Shown piece by piece: positions 33,870-41,957 of a stretch of 64,000 bases of DNA (positions within the stretch are counted from its first letter, which is position 1; each line of letters opens with the position of its first letter). Source of the stretch: Hyphomicrobiales bacterium. Lineage in GTDB: Bacteria > Pseudomonadota > Alphaproteobacteria > Rhizobiales > NORP267. The translations under genes were made by a program, and so were the position numbers. The DNA is taken from the NCBI GenBank assembly GCA_021775875.1, contig JAJFHA010000002.1:62001-126000 (forward strand), read 5' to 3'. Below the pieces are notes generated by a model, which did not search any database, was not told the DNA's origin, and worked only from the letters and a program-made list of their open reading frames with translations.

Positions 33870-35389
33870 AGAATTTGGGCGCGAGTTTTTTCGCCAGTGT
33901 CGAACGTCAGCCTGAGGCGTTGGCGATTGTTGACGGCAAGGTATGCCTTTCCTACGCTGAATGGCAGGACAAGGTATTGCGGCTGGTACAGGGGTTGCGC
34001 GATATAGGCCTTCAACATGGCAACCATCTGGTTGTTGCTCTGCGTAACCGCTGGGAAATGGCGACGCTTCATTGGGCTTGTCAGATATCCGGTATCATTA
34101 TCACACCGATCAATTGGCGTGCGAAAGCCGGAGAGATTGATTTCTATCTGGAGAATGCCGAGGGGCGAGCGCTGGCCTTCGAGCCGGCGACAGCAACAGC
34201 AATTGCGGGATCAAAACAAGCAGCAAACATTCCACGTATCGCGATTGGCGGTGCGGATGGGGGCACAATTTCGTTTGAAGCGCTTATCCAGAGCGACCCG
34301 GCGCCCATGGTCTCAGCGTGTGTGGGCGAAGATATTTCGCTTATGTTTTACACATCCGGCACAACGGGAAACCCGAAGGGTGTACCGCGCAAGCATAGTG
34401 CGGAGCGGACGGCATCGGTCGCGCATATTGCCCAGAACCAATATTGCTATGGCGAACGGGCGCTCGGCGTCATGCCGCTTTACCACACAATGGGCGTGCG
34501 CTCGCTGGTTGCCATGTCGTTGATCAACGGAACATTCGTTTGCTTGCCGGAATTCTCCTCCGATGTGGCGCTCGGCCTGGTCGAGGATTATGCGGTTACG
34601 AATCTGTATCTGGTGCCGACGCTTTTTCATGCCTTGTTGTCTGATCCGAATTTCAGCTCGGCACGGGTCAAGACCGTGCGAAAAATTGGCTTTGCCGGAG
34701 CTGCCATGACCGATGGGTTGCTGGCGCAAGTCAATGACGCTTTCAAGCCCGATCTGTTCGTCAATCATTATGGATCGTCGGAAATTTATACCTTCACGAT
34801 TTGCCCGGACGCCGTTGGCAAGCCGGGGTCGGCAGGTAAATCCGGCATCAACCAGCAAATCCGCGTGGTCCGGCTCGATGCGGAAGAACCGACTGAATTG
34901 GCGCAGATTGGCGAAGAAGGCCAGATCATCGCCAATCTCAATAATGATGAAGCGTTTGAAGGTTATTGGCGTCGCCCGGACGCCGACGCCAAGGGGTTGC
35001 GGTCTGGGTGGTATTTCACCGGAGATACCGGGTATCAGGACGAAGACGGTGATCTATTCGTGACCGGGCGGGTCGATGACATGATCATCACTGGGGGCGA
35101 AAATGTATCGCCAGGCGATATCGAATCCGTATTATCGCTGCACCCAAGCGTTAATGATGTGGCCATTGTCGGGTTGCCGGATGAGAAATGGGGTCAGATC
35201 GTGACGGCCTTTATTGAACGTACCGAGCCGATTGATCCGGAGGTGCTTGACGCCCATTGCAAGGCGTCGAACCTCGCCAATTACAAGCGCCCCCGGGCTT
35301 ACGTATTTGTGAAGCAATTGCCGAAATCACCAGTAGGCAAGCTTCTAAGACGGATGCTGAAAACCGGTGATTATGAGATTGAGATCTAG
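33866..35389 (+). CDS. hmfD: AMP-forming CoA ligase; probable 2-furoyl-CoA synthetase
   Basis: 507 residues from ATG 33866; the open frame back to 33779 lies inside the FeS gene and is rejected. The ATP loop is FYTSGTTGNPKGVPRKHS; HYGSSEIYTF takes the place of the usual YGxTE motif; the hinge is YFTGDTGYQDEDGDLFVTGR and the catalytic Lys sits in PKSPVGKLLR. Its position directly after the Mo, FAD and FeS genes and before an enoyl-CoA hydratase family gene matches HmfD of the furoate pathway. Another heteroaromatic acid is possible. Confidence 0.7.
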   Translation: MKNLGASFFASVERQPEALAIVDGKVCLSYAEWQDKVLRLVQGLRDIGLQHGNHLVVALRNRWEMATLHWACQISGIIITPINWRAKAGEIDFYLENAEGRALAFEPATATAIAGSKQAANIPRIAIGGADGGTISFEALIQSDPAPMVSACVGEDISLMFYTSGTTGNPKGVPRKHSAERTASVAHIAQNQYCYGERALGVMPLYHTMGVRSLVAMSLINGTFVCLPEFSSDVALGLVEDYAVTNLYLVPTLFHALLSDPNFSSARVKTVRKIGFAGAAMTDGLLAQVNDAFKPDLFVNHYGSSEIYTFTICPDAVGKPGSAGKSGINQQIRVVRLDAEEPTELAQIGEEGQIIANLNNDEAFEGYWRRPDADAKGLRSGWYFTGDTGYQDEDGDLFVTGRVDDMIITGGENVSPGDIESVLSLHPSVNDVAIVGLPDEKWGQIVTAFIERTEPIDPEVLDAHCKASNLANYKRPRAYVFVKQLPKSPVGKLLRRMLKTGDYEIEI

Positions 35390-35418
35390 AAAAAATTCAG
35401 AGAACAGGGAACCAGAGA

Positions 35419-36201
35419 ATGAGCGCAGATACCAGCTATGACGGTTTTTCAGTCGAGATTGATGAAGCGGCTTCACGCGCCGATATCATCCTGAACAGAC
35501 CGCCATACAATATTATCAAGATGGTCCAGCGCGAACAAATGCGCGGTGTATTTGAAGAATTGGATCGCAACGACGCGGTGCGCGTCATCGTGTTGCGGGC
35601 TGAAGGCAAGCATTTTTCCAGCGGCGGCGATATTGGCGGCTTCATGGAAGCAACGCCTGAAGCTGTATCCCATCTGGCGTTGCATGTGGCGGCGCCGGAG
35701 CGTTGCTCGAAGCCGGTCATTGCCGCGATCAATGGGTACGCCTTTGGGGTTGGGCTGGAATTGCCGCTGGCGTGCGATTTTCGCATCGTCACGGAATCGA
35801 CCCGTTTGGCATTGCCTGAACAAAAAATAGGCATGATCCCGGGTTCCGGCGGGTCCGCCCGACTTGATCGCATCATCGGTGTCGCCCGCACCAAAGATAT
35901 GTGTATGCGGGGCCGTCGGGTATCCGGCCGGCAGGCTTATGATTGGGGTATTGCCATAGACTGCGTCGCAGATGATCAATTGAAAAAAGCTACCGACGAT
36001 CTGGTAGCGGAACTGGTGCAAATCTCGCCGTTGGCACAACGGACGTTGAAATCGGTCTTGAACACCGCACAAAACGCCCCGCTTGATGTGGCCATCAAGA
36101 TTGAAGGCGAGGCCTATGGCCGACTTCGCGGGTCTGATGATTTTCGTGAAGGGGTAGAAGCGTTCCGCGAAAAGCGCACGCCTTTATTCAAAGGTAGCTG
36201 A
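35419..36201 (+). CDS. hmfE: Enoyl-CoA hydratase/isomerase family; probable 2-oxoglutaryl-CoA hydrolase of furoate pathway
   Basis: 260 residues, crotonase fold. The oxyanion hole is formed by HFSSGGDIGGF and GYAFGVGLELPLACDFR; the acid/base Glu region is ALPEQKIGMIPGSGGSARLDRI. Length and motifs fit crotonases in general. In the furoate pathway a crotonase relative (HmfE) hydrolyses the ring-opened thioester to 2-oxoglutarate. A plain enoyl-CoA hydratase is the alternative reading. A G/C-rich terminator follows five bases after the stop, on the opposite-strand orientation. Confidence 0.7.
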   Translation: MSADTSYDGFSVEIDEAASRADIILNRPPYNIIKMVQREQMRGVFEELDRNDAVRVIVLRAEGKHFSSGGDIGGFMEATPEAVSHLALHVAAPERCSKPVIAAINGYAFGVGLELPLACDFRIVTESTRLALPEQKIGMIPGSGGSARLDRIIGVARTKDMCMRGRRVSGRQAYDWGIAIDCVADDQLKKATDDLVAELVQISPLAQRTLKSVLNTAQNAPLDVAIKIEGEAYGRLRGSDDFREGVEAFREKRTPLFKGS

Positions 36202-36205
36202 ATGC

Positions 36206-36240
36206 AAAAAAAAAGGGCCGGGCGATTTTCACCCGGCCCT
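36206..36240 (-). terminator. Rho-independent terminator of the doxX transcript
   Basis: Read on the minus strand, an 8-pair stem (GGGCCGGG with CCCGGCCC, nine-base loop) is followed by nine T. On the plus strand the stem is present but lacks a T run, so it mainly stops the minus-strand DoxX gene and may slow the plus-strand operon ending at 36201. Confidence 0.88.
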
Positions 36241-36258
36241 GTCACATTATAAAACTGA

Positions 36259-36636
36259 CTATTTGTCGTTGATGGCCATTTTGCCGGGACCATTTGCAAA
36301 CAGCATCAGCATTCCGCCAGCAATTGCGATGTTCTTCCAGAAATGAATTGTCTGGCCTCTGTCACCAAAATCAAAGTGGAAGATCAGCGCGGTCAAAACC
36401 GTGAAGACAGCAATAGCGAGTGCTGTGTAGCGGGAAAAGAACCCGAGCATTATCAAAACACCACCGCCAAGTTCAAGCAAAATGACGAGCGGCAACAGCA
36501 TGCCGGGAATCCCTTTGGATTCCATATATCCTGCAGTTCCGTCATACCCGTTTATTTTGCCATATCCCATAATTACAAATATCAGGGCCAGCATAACCCG
36601 TCCTACCAGCTTGGCTGGGTCTCTTAGATTTTCCAT
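36259..36636 (-). CDS. DoxX family membrane protein
   Basis: 125 residues with four hydrophobic segments (PAKLVGRVMLALIFVIMGYGKI, then LLPLVILLELGGGVLIMLGF, YTALAIAVFTVLTALIF and NIAIAGGMLMLFANG). This is the DoxX/YphA pattern: GKINGYDGTAGYMESKGIP is the conserved loop after helix one. GGAGGA lies seven bases upstream of the ATG. Family members are small inner-membrane proteins, some linked to redox or oxidative-stress defence; the function here is not known. Confidence 0.88.
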   Translation of the reverse strand: MENLRDPAKLVGRVMLALIFVIMGYGKINGYDGTAGYMESKGIPGMLLPLVILLELGGGVLIMLGFFSRYTALAIAVFTVLTALIFHFDFGDRGQTIHFWKNIAIAGGMLMLFANGPGKMAINDK

Positions 36637-37019
36637 GATTGATTCCTCCGTATTTTTGTTACCCCATAAGATTCGAACAGATTAATGCTCCTAATGGGCG
36701 TTCTCTAATCACAAAGTTGTGCGTTTACAGATCGAAGTGGAAAAACAGAATCGGCCCCAAATGTTCGATTGCGCCCGCCAGATGCAAGATATTACCAAAA
36801 AGATCAGTTTTGTCACGTCGATTGGCTCATTGTTGGTTGTGCCTCACCTACCAGTCCCCGACTTGCTCTTTGTAGCCGCAAAACGTGTCATAGATGATTT
36901 TCAAGCCGATCTGATCGGCGCAGAACATTGGCTTTAGGCTTTGACATCAAGCAATTCTGATGAACGGTCGATGGTGTTTTCGGCGAGCCAGTCATCAACC
37001 TTCAGTGAAACAATATTGC
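36637..37019. other. 383-bp stretch between doxX and feruloyl-CoA synthase
   Basis: The 3' end of the synthetase gene meets the 5' side of doxX here, so the doxX promoter must lie in 36640-36760. A 72-codon open frame with a GTG start (36719-36937) exists on the plus strand, but it has no ribosome site and no family resemblance I can name. I treat the stretch as non-coding. Confidence 0.5.
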
Positions 37020-38888
37020 TCAGTCAATTTTGATGACGGTGCGGGGTGGTTTATCTGACAAAAGGCCGCCGATGAGATTGGCGCGGCGGACAAGTGTCGC
37101 GCCTTGATTGATATATCCCTTGTCGGTAATTTCGTCAGCATCGATCCGGGGCGGTTCGGCCATTAAAATGACGCGCTTTATGACCCTGCTGGAGCCACCT
37201 GCTGTGGCGTTAAAGTTGCTCAATGTTTCTGCAATATGAGTGCGAACTTTGGGGTCTTTTATAAGCGTCGCCATATCTGCGTCTGCGCCAAGACCGGAAA
37301 TTTCCTGACATCCGGTCAGAGATGGCCAGGCAAGAACGCCGAGAAAATCCTTGTTATGCCCACACACTACCAGATCCTGAAGAGCAGGGGCGCAGGCCGC
37401 TACAATGTCCGTTCGCAACAATCCTACATTGACCCAGGTGCCGGTGGATAATTTGAAATTTTCTGAAAGCCGACCGTCAAAGATCAGACCCTTTGACGGG
37501 TTGTCGGGGTCGAGCAGACGCATGGCGTCGCCGAATTTGAAAAATCCGTCTTCATCGAGACTTGAAGCCGTGAGGTCCGGGTCGCCTAAATATCCGGGCG
37601 AGATGGAAGGGCCTTTGGCGCGAATTTCCAGCTTGTCGCCCATGGGGGCCAGCTTGATTTCGCAACCCGGCATCGGTGCGCCCACATTGCCGAGCTGGCT
37701 GGCGTGCCAATGAGAGAAGGTCAGGGAGGGCGCGGATTCTGTTGTGCCGAACCCGGAGCTCATTGCGATACGTTCGCCGGTGGCTTTGAATGCCACATGC
37801 TCGATGCGGTCCCAAAGGTCCTGTGTTAAGGCTGCACCGGCGTACCAGATGAATTTGATATTCTTGAAGAATTTTTCCCGAAACGGCTTTTCGCGTTCCA
37901 GATGTGGCAGGAGAGAGGCAAACCCGGCGGGAACATTGAAATACATGGTTGGAGAGATATCGCGCAGATTTTCAAGGGTTTGATCGAACAATCCCGGCAC
38001 CGGTTTGCCGGTATCGATATAATAGGACCCGCCGTTGCAGAGCAGGGTATTGAACATGAAATTTCCAGCCGCCGTGTGGTGCCATGGCAGCCAATCCACT
38101 ACGACTGGCGGTTCGTCAGCAAGAAATTGCAACGTCTGGCTCGTCATTTGCTGATTGGCACAGAGCATACGGTGGGTGTTGATGACGCCTTTGGGGGTGC
38201 CCGTGGAGCCGGAGGTAAACATATATTTAGCGATATGGTCCGGGGTGACGTTGGCGAAAGCTTCATCAACACCGGGTCCGGGCGTCGCTGACAGAAGTTC
38301 GCTGAACAAGGTTGTTTCCAACCCTAGGACCGGGTTTTGCGCCACCACGATATCGGCGTTGCTTGTATCCAGAGCCTTCAATGCTTCTTCAAATTTTGCG
38401 CCGTCCTCGGCGAAAATCAGGCCAGGATTCAACAATTTCGAGATTGGTATCAGTTTGGAGAAATCCCGGCTTACCAACGAATAAGACGGTGAAACCGGAG
38501 ATGCCGGGATGCCCACTTGCATGGCGGCGATTGCCAGCAGGGCGAAATTTATGGAGTTTTCCGAGAGGATCATGACCGGGCTGGTATGGTCCAGCCTGCG
38601 ATCCAGCAGAAATTGCGAAATCGCGTCGCAAGCGGTTCTGGTCTCAGAATAGGTTATGGTGCGCCATCCGCCGCTGTCATCCCGTTCGCCAAGAAACACC
38701 TGATCAGGGCGCTGTTTGGCCCAGCCTCGCAGCCAGACGCCAATTTGGCGATCATAATCCAGAAGCGGGTCCTTAGACTTGAGAAGCATCCCGCCATCTG
38801 ACAACCGGGTGACCGCGACGGCAGATTTTGCCAGGGCAACCGGGCGGAGGGGTGCGGTCTCGATTTTTTTGGATTTATTGCTGGCCAA
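37020..38888 (-). CDS. fcs: Feruloyl-CoA synthase
   Basis: 622 residues. The ATP loop [20 protein letters not shown], the [20 protein letters not shown] segment, [12 protein letters not shown] and the [12 protein letters not shown] tail region are characteristic of bacterial feruloyl-CoA synthases (about 600-620 residues), which activate ferulate, coumarate and caffeate to CoA esters. The start read here is TTG 38888 with a weak ribosome site; the stop at 38892-38894 in the same frame excludes an earlier start, while a later Met (residue 34) is possible. An 11-base inverted repeat lies 33 bases upstream. The hydratase-lyase that would complete vanillin formation is not in the adjoining genes. 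Confidence 0.88.
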   Translation of the reverse strand: MASNKSKKIETAPLRPVALAKSAVAVTRLSDGGMLLKSKDPLLDYDRQIGVWLRGWAKQRPDQVFLGERDDSGGWRTITYSETRTACDAISQFLLDRRLDHTSPVMILSENSINFALLAIAAMQVGIPASPVSPSYSLVSRDFSKLIPISKLLNPGLIFAEDGAKFEEALKALDTSNADIVVAQNPVLGLETTLFSELLSATPGPGVDEAFANVTPDHIAKYMFTSGSTGTPKGVINTHRMLCANQQMTSQTLQFLADEPPVVVDWLPWHHTAAGNFMFNTLLCNGGSYYIDTGKPVPGLFDQTLENLRDISPTMYFNVPAGFASLLPHLEREKPFREKFFKNIKFIWYAGAALTQDLWDRIEHVAFKATGERIAMSSGFGTTESAPSLTFSHWHASQLGNVGAPMPGCEIKLAPMGDKLEIRAKGPSISPGYLGDPDLTASSLDEDGFFKFGDAMRLLDPDNPSKGLIFDGRLSENFKLSTGTWVNVGLLRTDIVAACAPALQDLVVCGHNKDFLGVLAWPSLTGCQEISGLGADADMATLIKDPKVRTHIAETLSNFNATAGGSSRVIKRVILMAEPPRIDADEITDKGYINQGATLVRRANLIGGLLSDKPPRTVIKID

Positions 38889-38920
38889 TTTTTATCGCTG
38901 TGTCCTGTGTCGTGAAGTCA

Positions 38921-38945
38921 TTTTACATGTTTTTAACATGTAAAA
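38921..38945. promoter_or_regulatory. Operator-like 11-bp inverted repeat between fcs and amidohydrolase
   Basis: TTTTACATGTT and AACATGTAAAA are perfect 11-base arms with a three-base spacer, in the 156-base gap between two divergent genes. The position, just upstream of the fcs start, fits a repressor site. Aromatic-acid MarR or TetR regulators bind such sites, but no regulator gene adjoins it. Confidence 0.65.
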
Positions 38946-39044
38946 AATTGCGATATATTGTCTATTATAGTTTGCGACCATTCCAAAAAACCGGGAATAC
39001 GTTTCGTGCTGAAGCGTAAAAAATCGAAAAATCAGGACGAAAAT

Positions 39045-39911
39045 ATGAATATTGATGATGTAATCGCGATTGATTTCCACACCCATGCCGAAGAGCCGTG
39101 CTGCCAGTCGCGTGATGATGGTTACAACGAATTTCATGCCGGGATGGGCGAATATTTTGGCTCCGGCCGGTCCTATCCGCCGGACATGCATGAAACGGCT
39201 GACTATTTTCGCGCCCTCAAAATTGCTTGTGTGATTTTTCCGGTCGACGCCGAACGCGAAACCGGGTTTCGCCGCTATTCGAACGAGGAAGTCGCAAAAA
39301 TTGCGGCGGAAAATGACGATATCATGATCCCGTTTGCCTCTATTGATCCGGCAAAGGGAAAAATGGGAGCGCGTGAGGCGCGGCGTCTGGTTCGTGAATT
39401 TGGCGTGCGCGGGTTCAAGTTCCACCCGACCATGCAGGGTTTTTACCCAAACGACAGAAGCGCCTATGTGCTTTACGAAGCGATTCAGGATGAAGGGGCG
39501 ATGGCGTTATTCCATACCGGCCAGACGGGTGTTGGATCCGGGATGCCGGGCGGCATGGGAATGCGGATCAAATATTCCAATCCGGTTTATCTGGATGATG
39601 TGGCCGTTGATTTCCCGGATATGCCGATCATCATGGCGCATCCCTCTTTCCCCTGGCAAGACGAAGCGCTCTCTATCGCTAGTCACAAGCCCAATGTCTA
39701 TATCGACCTGTCGGGATGGTCGCCGAAATATTTTTCCGAAAATCTGGTGCGTTATTCAAATTCGCTCCTGAAACACAAGGTTCTGTTCGGGTCGGACTGG
39801 CCGGCAATTACACCAGATAGATGGCTCGCGGATTTTGAGAAAATCAATATCAAGGACGAGGTTCGCCCGCTTATTTTGAAAGAAAATGCCCGTAAACTCC
39901 TTGGTTTTTAA
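39045..39911 (+). CDS. Amidohydrolase-2 family protein (ACMSD/gamma-resorcylate decarboxylase-like)
   Basis: 288 residues from ATG 39045 (AGGACG upstream); a longer frame from 38958 carries unrelated residues. The metal motif IDFHTHAEEP (HxH), GFKFHPTMQGFYPND, IIMAHPSFPWQDEAL and the FGSDWPA segment with the terminal metal Asp are those of the amidohydrolase-2 superfamily. Its members are decarboxylases or hydrolases of aromatic acids. Divergent from fcs, it may decarboxylate or hydrolyse a phenolic acid; the actual substrate is not readable. The exact stretch ATATTGTCTATTAT upstream is shared with the gallate dioxygenase promoter region. Confidence 0.8.
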   Translation: MNIDDVIAIDFHTHAEEPCCQSRDDGYNEFHAGMGEYFGSGRSYPPDMHETADYFRALKIACVIFPVDAERETGFRRYSNEEVAKIAAENDDIMIPFASIDPAKGKMGAREARRLVREFGVRGFKFHPTMQGFYPNDRSAYVLYEAIQDEGAMALFHTGQTGVGSGMPGGMGMRIKYSNPVYLDDVAVDFPDMPIIMAHPSFPWQDEALSIASHKPNVYIDLSGWSPKYFSENLVRYSNSLLKHKVLFGSDWPAITPDRWLADFEKINIKDEVRPLILKENARKLLGF

Positions 39912-40018
39912 GGTGACGTTTTAGATATTTTTGAGCCTTTCCTGTTCTCGTAAGGTCGTCTAATTGTACCTTGATATGAGTGTAGGGAAATTCAAATTCT
40001 TTGTAGTTGTGGTCGTTT

Positions 40019-40033
40019 ATGTATACATTTTGG
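40019..40033. promoter_or_regulatory. Operator-like element ATGTATACATTTTGG, copy 1
   Basis: A 10-base palindrome ATGTATACAT followed by TTTGG, 129 bases before the metF start. The identical 15 bases occur at 41933-41947. The dyad TGTATACA has the form expected for GntR/FCD regulators, and such a gene (41088) is co-transcribed with metF, so autoregulation is likely. Confidence 0.6.
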
Positions 40034-40161
40034 TCGATTTGAAGCTTGCTGCGCTAAGTTTTTCGCGTAGCATTGGTTTCCAATGCATCTAAGGATGTTG
40101 ATCAGGTGGAAACCGACCGTAGGCAAGTGTCGGTGCGCCTTTGGCTGAAGAGAAGTTCATT

Positions 40162-41091
40162 ATGATTTTATCACGTTTTAAGCCAAAAAAAGTAGGCGAA
40201 ATAACTGTGTCGCCGCAACAATTAGCGCCGCTATTGCAGGGAGCGTCGATTGAAGTATTGCCGCGCACTGCGGCCAAGATTGAGAGCTTTCCGGCCCTGT
40301 TGCCAAAAGGCACACGTGTATACATAGCGCATATTGACGGGACACCACTTGAAGAAATGGTTGCGACAGCGAAGCGCATTTCCGCTGACGGGTTTTCGGT
40401 TATGCCGCATTTCCCGGCCCGCCTGATCAAGGATGAAGCAACCTTGGCTGAATGGATCGCCCGGTATCAGGGGGAGGCTGGCGTTGAAGAAGCGTTGCTG
40501 CTGGCCGGTGGCCCTGCCAGGCAGGTTGGCGAATTGCACTCTTCAATCCAGTTGATGGAATCCGGTCTTTTCGACAAAGCCGGTTTCAAGCGGCTGCATG
40601 TAGCGGGGCATCCTGAGGGAAACAAGGATATAGACCCGGATGGGTCGACGACTAATCTCTCGGCGGCGTTGCAATGGAAGCAGGAATTTTCTGAACGTAC
40701 AGACGCCGAGATGGCGATCGTCACGCAATTTGTGTTTGACGCGGATCCGGTGATTGCCTGGGCACAAAGCCTGAAAGATATGGGCGTGGATATTCCAGTT
40801 CATGTGGGTGTGGCGGGACCTGCCAAATTACAGACCCTGATCAAGTTTGCCATGACTTGTGGTGTCGGGGCGTCCATTGGTGTTCTTAAAAAACGCGCGA
40901 TGGATGTGAAGCGGTTGTTATTGCCGTATGAGCCGACGGATGTTTTGAGCGGCCTTGCGGCCCACAAAGCGGCCAATCCAGACAGCAATATCGTGCAGGT
41001 GCATTTCTTTCCTCTTGGTGGCATCAAAGCCAGTGCGGGGTGGGTGGCTGAAAATGGTGGCGCGCCGGTGGTTGGCGCCAGCGCATCATGA
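40162..41091 (+). CDS. metF: Methylenetetrahydrofolate reductase-family protein
   Basis: 309 residues from ATG 40162 (a TTG at 40141 is less likely). The sequence has the MTHFR barrel features: YIAHIDGTPLEEMVATAKRISADGFSVMPHF, EALLLAGGPARQVGE, LHVAGHPEGNKDIDP, and ITQFVFDADPVIAWAQSL (as VTQFVFDAD), with PVHVGVAGPAKLQTL. It interconverts 5,10-methylene- and 5-methyl-tetrahydrofolate. Its place between the demethylase ligM and a regulator makes it the recycling step for the methyl group taken from vanillate or syringate, as known for sphingomonads. It ends inside the GntR gene start (ATGA). Confidence 0.85.
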   Translation: MILSRFKPKKVGEITVSPQQLAPLLQGASIEVLPRTAAKIESFPALLPKGTRVYIAHIDGTPLEEMVATAKRISADGFSVMPHFPARLIKDEATLAEWIARYQGEAGVEEALLLAGGPARQVGELHSSIQLMESGLFDKAGFKRLHVAGHPEGNKDIDPDGSTTNLSAALQWKQEFSERTDAEMAIVTQFVFDADPVIAWAQSLKDMGVDIPVHVGVAGPAKLQTLIKFAMTCGVGASIGVLKKRAMDVKRLLLPYEPTDVLSGLAAHKAANPDSNIVQVHFFPLGGIKASAGWVAENGGAPVVGASAS

Positions 41092-41816
41092 GCAAGGTAG
41101 GGGCAAATACCCATGCTACCAGAGCGCTTCTGGAATTGCGCGAACGCATTCTGACCGGCGAATTCGGTGTCGGAATGCGGCTTTACGAAGTGCCGGTTGC
41201 CGAACAATTGGAGATTTCCAGAACGCCGGTCCGGGACGCTTTTGCACGGCTCGCCGAAGAAGGATTACTGGATCGCTTGCCCGGTGGCGGTTATGCGGTC
41301 CGGACTTTCAGCGTTGAAGATGTGATCGACGCCATTGAGTTGCGTGGTGTGCTGGAAGGTATGGCAGCGCGGTTGGCGGCAGAGCGTGGTCCTGATCCGC
41401 ATCAGTTAGAGACCATGCAGAAGATAGTTGCCGAGATTGATAGATGTTTTTCCGGCGAAGATGTGAATATCGGCAGATACGCTGAATTGAATGCGGACTT
41501 TCACGAGGCGCTTGCGGTTGTATCCGGTAGCCGCACCATTCAACGGGAAATTGAACGGGCGACGAAATTGCCGTTCGCATCGCCCACGGCCTTTTTGCCT
41601 GAAAATGCGCGATATTTCCCGCAAACTCATTCATTCCGAAGCGCCCAGGAGCAGCACCGGGCGCTAACCGCTGCTATCGAAGCCCGGGAGGGAACCCGCG
41701 CAGAGGCGATTGCCCGGGAACATGCGCGGATCGCCCGGCACAATCTTGAATATGTCATTGGCGAGGATATCAATCTTGATCAGCATCTGCCTGGGTTGGC
41801 GTTGATCGTAAATTGA
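41088..41816 (+). CDS. GntR-family (FCD subfamily) transcriptional regulator
   Basis: 242 residues. The winged helix is at the N-terminus (LLELRERILTGEFGVGMRLYEVPVAEQL, then SRTPVRDAFARLAEEGLLDR), and the ligand domain is FCD-type, with AELNADFHEALAVVSGSRTI supplying the D and H metal ligands. FCD regulators sense organic acids. The ATG overlaps metF. Two copies of a 15-base element with a TGTATACA dyad flank this unit, at 40019 and just before ligM, making it the likely regulator of both transcripts (inferred). Confidence 0.88.
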   Translation: MSKVGANTHATRALLELRERILTGEFGVGMRLYEVPVAEQLEISRTPVRDAFARLAEEGLLDRLPGGGYAVRTFSVEDVIDAIELRGVLEGMAARLAAERGPDPHQLETMQKIVAEIDRCFSGEDVNIGRYAELNADFHEALAVVSGSRTIQREIERATKLPFASPTAFLPENARYFPQTHSFRSAQEQHRALTAAIEAREGTRAEAIAREHARIARHNLEYVIGEDINLDQHLPGLALIVN

Positions 41817-41858
41817 ATGTCTTTGGCAGATAATGAAATTCTGTATTTTAATACTTTA

Positions 41859-41868
41859 ATGTATGCAT
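41859..41868. promoter_or_regulatory. Degenerate operator half-copy ATGTATGCAT
   Basis: Differs in one base from the ATGTATACAT dyad at 41933-41942 and lies 65 bases upstream of it, ahead of ligM. It may be a second, weaker regulator site allowing cooperative binding. Confidence 0.35.
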
Positions 41869-41932
41869 GAAAACCGGAAAACTGCACAAAATCTGGGTAT
41901 ATCCTTGCTATTGTCAGAAAAAACGGGAATGT

Positions 41933-41947
41933 ATGTATACATTTTGG
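41933..41947. promoter_or_regulatory. Operator-like element ATGTATACATTTTGG, copy 2
   Basis: Exact repeat of the 15 bases at 40019-40033, placed 11 bases before the ligM start codon and overlapping the ribosome site region (TTTGGAGAAG). A bound repressor here would block ligM transcription. Confidence 0.6.
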
Positions 41948-41957
41948 AGAAGTTAGC

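Noticed and set aside
36719-36937. A 72-codon plus-strand frame between doxX and fcs
   Set aside because: GTG start without a ribosome site and no recognisable motif; treated as intergenic, although a small unknown gene cannot be fully excluded.
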